Origin: Limisphaerales bacterium
Lineage (GTDB): Bacteria; Verrucomicrobiota; Verrucomicrobiia; Limisphaerales; PALSA-1396
Assembly (NCBI GenBank): GCA_003140275.1
Contig: PLJQ01000232.1
Span: 1 to 17,388 of the forward strand
DNA: 17,388 nt
Reading direction: 5' to 3'
The notes beneath the pieces are model-generated. The model was not told the origin of the DNA. It made no database searches and saw nothing but the letters and a program-made list of their open reading frames with translations. Both the position numbers and the translations under genes were made by a program. Positions 14,812 through 17,388 of the stretch are shown here, one piece after another (positions within the stretch are counted from its first letter, which is position 1; each line of letters begins with the position of its first letter).

Positions 14812-16086
14812 ATGAGCCTCAAATCCATCAACCAACTTCGCACCGTCAAAGGCAATACCGCCGCCAAAGTCGCCGCCGAACTCTCCCGCACCGGTGGACT
14901 GCTGCGCCTCGCGCCCGCATGGGTGCCGCGTTCCTTCCTGCAACCCGGCCTGCGCATCAAGCTCCATCCCGACGACACCTACGCCTACGGTCTGAACCGC
15001 GGCGGCATCGACGAACGCTGGTTCGCATCCACCACGGTCACGGCGAATGAAGGCCGGGCAGCGGACGAAGGCTTGAGCTACTGTGTCGTCGGCAAGGAAC
15101 GTTTTACGCTCAGGCAGGCGATTGACGACTGCGGCCTAACGCTCATCGGCAAGAGCATTTGGAAGAAATATGGCAAGTGGCCGGTCTATTCGAAGTTCTT
15201 CGACAATATGGGACCGATCCCGCATCACATGCACCAGTCGGCCAAGCAAGCGAAGCTTGTGGGTCAGGAAGGCAAGCCCGAGAGCTACTACTTCCCGCCG
15301 CAGCACAACAACGTTGGCAACAATTTTCCTTACACCTTCATGGGCTTCGAGCCGGGCACGACCAAGGCGCAGGTCCGCCGTTGCCTCGAGAACTGGAACA
15401 AAGGCGACAACGGCATCCTCGATCTCTCCAAGGCTTATCGTCTTAAGGTCGGTTCCGGTTGGCTCATTGACCCGTGCATCCTTCACGCGCCCGGCAGCCT
15501 CTGCACCTATGAGCCGCAATGGGGCAGCGACGTCTTCGGCATGTATCAAAATCTCGTTGAAGGGCGCGAAGTCCCGTGGAGCCTGCTCGTGAAAGACATG
15601 CCCAAGAACAAGCACAAGGACCTCGACTTCATCGTGGACCAGCTCGACTGGGACAAAAACGTGGACTCGAAGTTCAAAGACCACCACTACCTCGAACCGG
15701 TCCCCGTGACCGACACGCGCAAGGAAGGCTTTGTGGACCGCTGGATCGTTTATGGCAAAGTGGACGGCGAGCAACTCTTCACCGCGAAGGAACTGACCCT
15801 CGAACCCGGAGTGAAAATCACCGTGAAAGACACCGGCGCTTACGGTCTCATCTGCGTGCAAGGCAGCGGCAAGATCAACGGCCAGCCGTTGGTCAGCCCG
15901 AAGCTCATCCGCTTCCACGAACTGACCGAGGACGAATACTTCTGCACTGAAGACGGCGCAAAATCGGGCGTGACCTTTGAAAACAGCAGCGAGACGGAAC
16001 CGTTGGTAACGTTGCGTTACTTCGGTCCGGAAGTGAACCCGGATGCACCGGCAATGGGAGCTTACAAGAAGAATAAGTTTAACTGA
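14812..16086 (+). CDS. Phosphomannose-isomerase-like cupin protein
   Basis: 424 residues with no signal peptide, so cytoplasmic. The pattern resembles type I mannose-6-phosphate isomerases: IPHHMHQSAKQAKLVGQEGKPESYYF (from about 136) followed by a second half with LKVGSGWLIDPCILHAPGS (211-229) and YEPQWGSDVFGMYQNL. By analogy the metal could be held by H139, H141, E157 and H226; this is inferred, not proven. The C-terminal 150 residues add another cupin-like half (LTLEPGVKITVKDTGAYGL). It is longer and more divergent than a standard ManA, and the N-terminal region with GLNRGGIDERWF is unfamiliar. It probably acts on a sugar or keto-sugar. AAGGA lies upstream of the ATG. The ThuA-domain gene follows 8 bases after the stop, so the two are surely cotranscribed. 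The precise reaction is unknown. Confidence 0.75.
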   Translation: MSLKSINQLRTVKGNTAAKVAAELSRTGGLLRLAPAWVPRSFLQPGLRIKLHPDDTYAYGLNRGGIDERWFASTTVTANEGRAADEGLSYCVVGKERFTLRQAIDDCGLTLIGKSIWKKYGKWPVYSKFFDNMGPIPHHMHQSAKQAKLVGQEGKPESYYFPPQHNNVGNNFPYTFMGFEPGTTKAQVRRCLENWNKGDNGILDLSKAYRLKVGSGWLIDPCILHAPGSLCTYEPQWGSDVFGMYQNLVEGREVPWSLLVKDMPKNKHKDLDFIVDQLDWDKNVDSKFKDHHYLEPVPVTDTRKEGFVDRWIVYGKVDGEQLFTAKELTLEPGVKITVKDTGAYGLICVQGSGKINGQPLVSPKLIRFHELTEDEYFCTEDGAKSGVTFENSSETEPLVTLRYFGPEVNPDAPAMGAYKKNKFN

Positions 16087-16094
16087 GTCCTGTT

Positions 16095-16898
16095 ATGCTT
16101 CAAAACATTTGCTCCATTGCGATTACAACTCGTCGCGATTTTCTTTTCAGGCTGTTGCTAATCGTCGGGCTGGTTTCGGTATTTTGCCAGCCGGCATCCG
16201 CAGCCGAGGCGCGAAGTAAGAAATCGCTGCGCGTTTTGTTGATCACCGGCGGATGCTGTCACAATTACACGCTTCAAGCCCAGGCGCTAAAGCAGGCGTT
16301 GGCGAAGCTGGCGCAGGCCGAATGGACCGTGGTCAACGAAGGCGGCACCGGCACCCAAGCTATGATTCCGCTCTACGACGGTCCCAATTGGGCAAAGGAC
16401 TACGATGTGGTGGTGCATAACGAGTGTTTCGCCGACACCAAATCGCCGGAATACATTCGCAAGATCACTGCGGCGCATCGCGCCGGCGTGCCAGCCGTGG
16501 TCATCCATTGCGCCATGCATACCTATCGGGCAACGGACATCGACGATTGGCGGGAGTTTCTCGGCGTCACCAGCCGGAGACACGATCACCAAAGCCGTTA
16601 CCCGGTGAAGAAAGTCGAGTCGAAACATCTCATCTTGAAAGCGATGCCGGACGATTGGGTAACTCCGATGGACGAACTCTACGTCATCGAGAAACTCTGG
16701 CCCAACGCACGAGCACTGGCGACTTCGGTGAGCGAGCAAGACGGAAGGACCTATCCCATCGCTTGGACCAACCAATATGGCAAGGCGCGTGTCTTCGGAA
16801 CGACCTTCGGCCACTCGGATGACACGTTTCGTGACCCGGTGTTTCTCAGCCTGGTTTCCCGCGGACTGCTCTGGGCGGCCGGTCGGCTGAAGGATTGA
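16095..16898 (+). CDS. Secreted ThuA-domain protein
   Basis: 267 residues. The N-terminus TTRRDFLFRLLLIVGLVSVF (11-30) combines a twin-arginine motif with a hydrophobic stretch and ends in PASAAEA, so cleavage near residue 36 and export are likely; Tat or Sec cannot be settled by eye. The mature part is a flavodoxin/glutamine-amidotransferase-like ThuA fold: LRVLLITGGCCHNY, YDVVVHNECFAD, GVPAVVIHCAMHTY, then YPVKKVESKHLILKAMP, DELYVIEKLWP and GKARVFGTTFGHSDDTFRD. ThuA is named from trehalose utilisation in rhizobia, where ThuA and ThuB handle 3-keto-trehalose. In PVC bacteria ThuA proteins occur with many sugar-oxidation gene sets. It starts 8 bases after the cupin gene and belongs to the same transcript. 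Confidence 0.9.
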   Translation: MLQNICSIAITTRRDFLFRLLLIVGLVSVFCQPASAAEARSKKSLRVLLITGGCCHNYTLQAQALKQALAKLAQAEWTVVNEGGTGTQAMIPLYDGPNWAKDYDVVVHNECFADTKSPEYIRKITAAHRAGVPAVVIHCAMHTYRATDIDDWREFLGVTSRRHDHQSRYPVKKVESKHLILKAMPDDWVTPMDELYVIEKLWPNARALATSVSEQDGRTYPIAWTNQYGKARVFGTTFGHSDDTFRDPVFLSLVSRGLLWAAGRLKD

Positions 16899-17113
16899 AG
16901 CACCGGCGCGGTTAATTTGCAGAGCGGCAACTCAAGGCCACTTGGCAACGCGCTTCCCACGAATGGGCTGCTTCAATCCGAGGTTGTGGACTGACGCAGC
17001 CCCCCGACGCTTACGCGCCAAACGCAAGCCCTGTTTACTTTTGCACAATTTGCCGTTGATTGAAGGAAGACTCTTGTTAACCTCTCACCACGTTTTCCAA
17101 ACCAAACGTTTTT
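16899..17113. other. 215-base gap before the TIM-barrel gene
   Basis: No recognisable coding frame or RNA gene. The last 90 bases are AT-rich (TTGCACAATTTGCC, TTGTTAACC), as expected of a promoter region, but no -35/-10 pair stands out. The gap suggests the following gene may have its own promoter rather than being read only from the cupin-ThuA transcript. Confidence 0.4.
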
Positions 17114-17388
17114 ATGAGCGCACAACACAGCAACTGCAATTATCCAAAACTTCACAATGCCATGTGGCCCGGTCTCGTCGGCAAGGGCAGTCCCGGCGCT
17201 GAACCGGGCATTGACCTCGACACGATGCTCGACCTCACGGCCAAGGCCGAAGTGGACGGCATCAAGTTCGACGGCGTGGACCTGTTCCTTTTTGATCCGC
17301 ACGTCAGTATTGATTCGAACGACGACGATCTGAAGAAGCTCGCCAATAAAATTCGCGCGAAAGGATTTGTCGTAGGCTCGGTCGTCGC
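17114..17388 (+). CDS. Sugar phosphate isomerase/epimerase-like TIM-barrel protein, 3' end cut
   Basis: An open frame starts at the ATG at 17114 and runs off the window after 91 codons. The translation begins MSAQHSNCNYPKLHNAMWPG, then LDTMLDLTAKAEVDGIKFDG, VDLFLFDPHV and KKLANKIRAKGFVVGSVVA. The pattern of a strand with a WPGLVGKG loop, a helix (MLDLTAKAEVDG), a strand (IKFDGVDLF) and a helix ending before a GFVVGSVV strand fits the first two beta-alpha units of the xylose-isomerase-like TIM-barrel family. No signal peptide, so cytoplasmic. This family includes sugar isomerases, epimerases and keto-sugar processing enzymes. No ribosome binding site is visible before the ATG. Position after ThuA fits a shared sugar pathway. 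Confidence 0.8.
   Translation, partial: MSAQHSNCNYPKLHNAMWPGLVGKGSPGAEPGIDLDTMLDLTAKAEVDGIKFDGVDLFLFDPHVSIDSNDDDLKKLANKIRAKGFVVGSVV

Noticed and set aside
14035..14967. A 310-residue - strand frame overlapping the end of the heme protein gene
   Set aside because: It lies opposite the cytochrome c domain, whose CIACH motif on the + strand is unambiguous. No motif is seen in the antisense product.
15136..15918. A 260-residue - strand frame opposite the cupin gene
   Set aside because: Composition (long runs of V, H, A, E) reflects the reverse complement of the + strand codons; the + strand product has coherent cupin motifs.
16899..17113. Small open frame from 16942 through the gap as a gene
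   Set aside because: Its product has no conserved pattern, and it overlaps the start of the TIM-barrel gene, whose frame is much better supported.

Overview
The window most likely comes from a member of the Verrucomicrobiota, probably the Pedosphaera/Limisphaera-like group. The grounds are family content rather than any marker gene. There is a very large secreted protein joining a sugar-dehydrogenase-like propeller to a PVC-type heme-binding cytochrome c domain. There is a ThuA-domain protein, a Tat-exported Gfo/Idh/MocA oxidoreductase, and a secreted propeller-like protein ending in the small beta-sandwich with a terminal FFRL-type motif that is common in verrucomicrobial exoproteins. Most genes lack a clear Shine-Dalgarno sequence. 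No rRNA, tRNA, CRISPR array, transposase or phage gene was seen.

Layout, left to right. (1) 1-765 is the 3' part of a SUMF1/formylglycine-generating-enzyme-like gene, cut by the window edge and visibly more GC-rich than the rest. (2) 1006-2697 is a secreted propeller-like protein. (3) 2809-5705 is a + strand housekeeping run: an RluE-type pseudouridine synthase, cysS and tmk. (4) 5780-7418 holds a small DUF4404-like protein and a Tat-signal Gfo/Idh/MocA oxidoreductase, which converges on the next block. (5) 7430-11963 on the - strand is a tight run cbiX-like, tyrA, aroA, cmk, plsC, a form of the widespread tyrA-aroA-cmk aromatic/nucleotide/lipid supraoperon. (6) 12133-17388 on the + strand is a carbohydrate-type cluster: the PVC dehydrogenase/cytochrome c, a phosphomannose-isomerase-like cupin, a ThuA-domain protein, and the beginning of a xylose-isomerase-like TIM-barrel protein cut by the right edge.

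How the genes fit together. Block 3 serves translation and dTTP supply. Block 5 combines tyrosine and chorismate biosynthesis, CMP phosphorylation and phosphatidate synthesis. Block 6 looks like a sugar-oxidising or sugar-processing cluster with an exported redox protein, an exported ThuA protein and two predicted cytoplasmic sugar-handling enzymes. It resembles in outline the known keto-sugar (ThuA/ThuB-like) pathways, but the substrate cannot be read from the sequence.

The most unusual signal is a set of four palindromic elements that are not genes. One appears to be inserted in frame inside the rluE-like coding sequence and adds about 26 residues. The other three sit at gene junctions 7-23 bases upstream of the start codons of tmk, cmk and tyrA, where no good ribosome binding site is visible. 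They suggest mobile palindromic (REP/MITE-like) repeats that have entered coding and translation-initiation regions. There is no gene-free stretch over 300 bases; the largest gaps are 766-1005 and 16899-17113.
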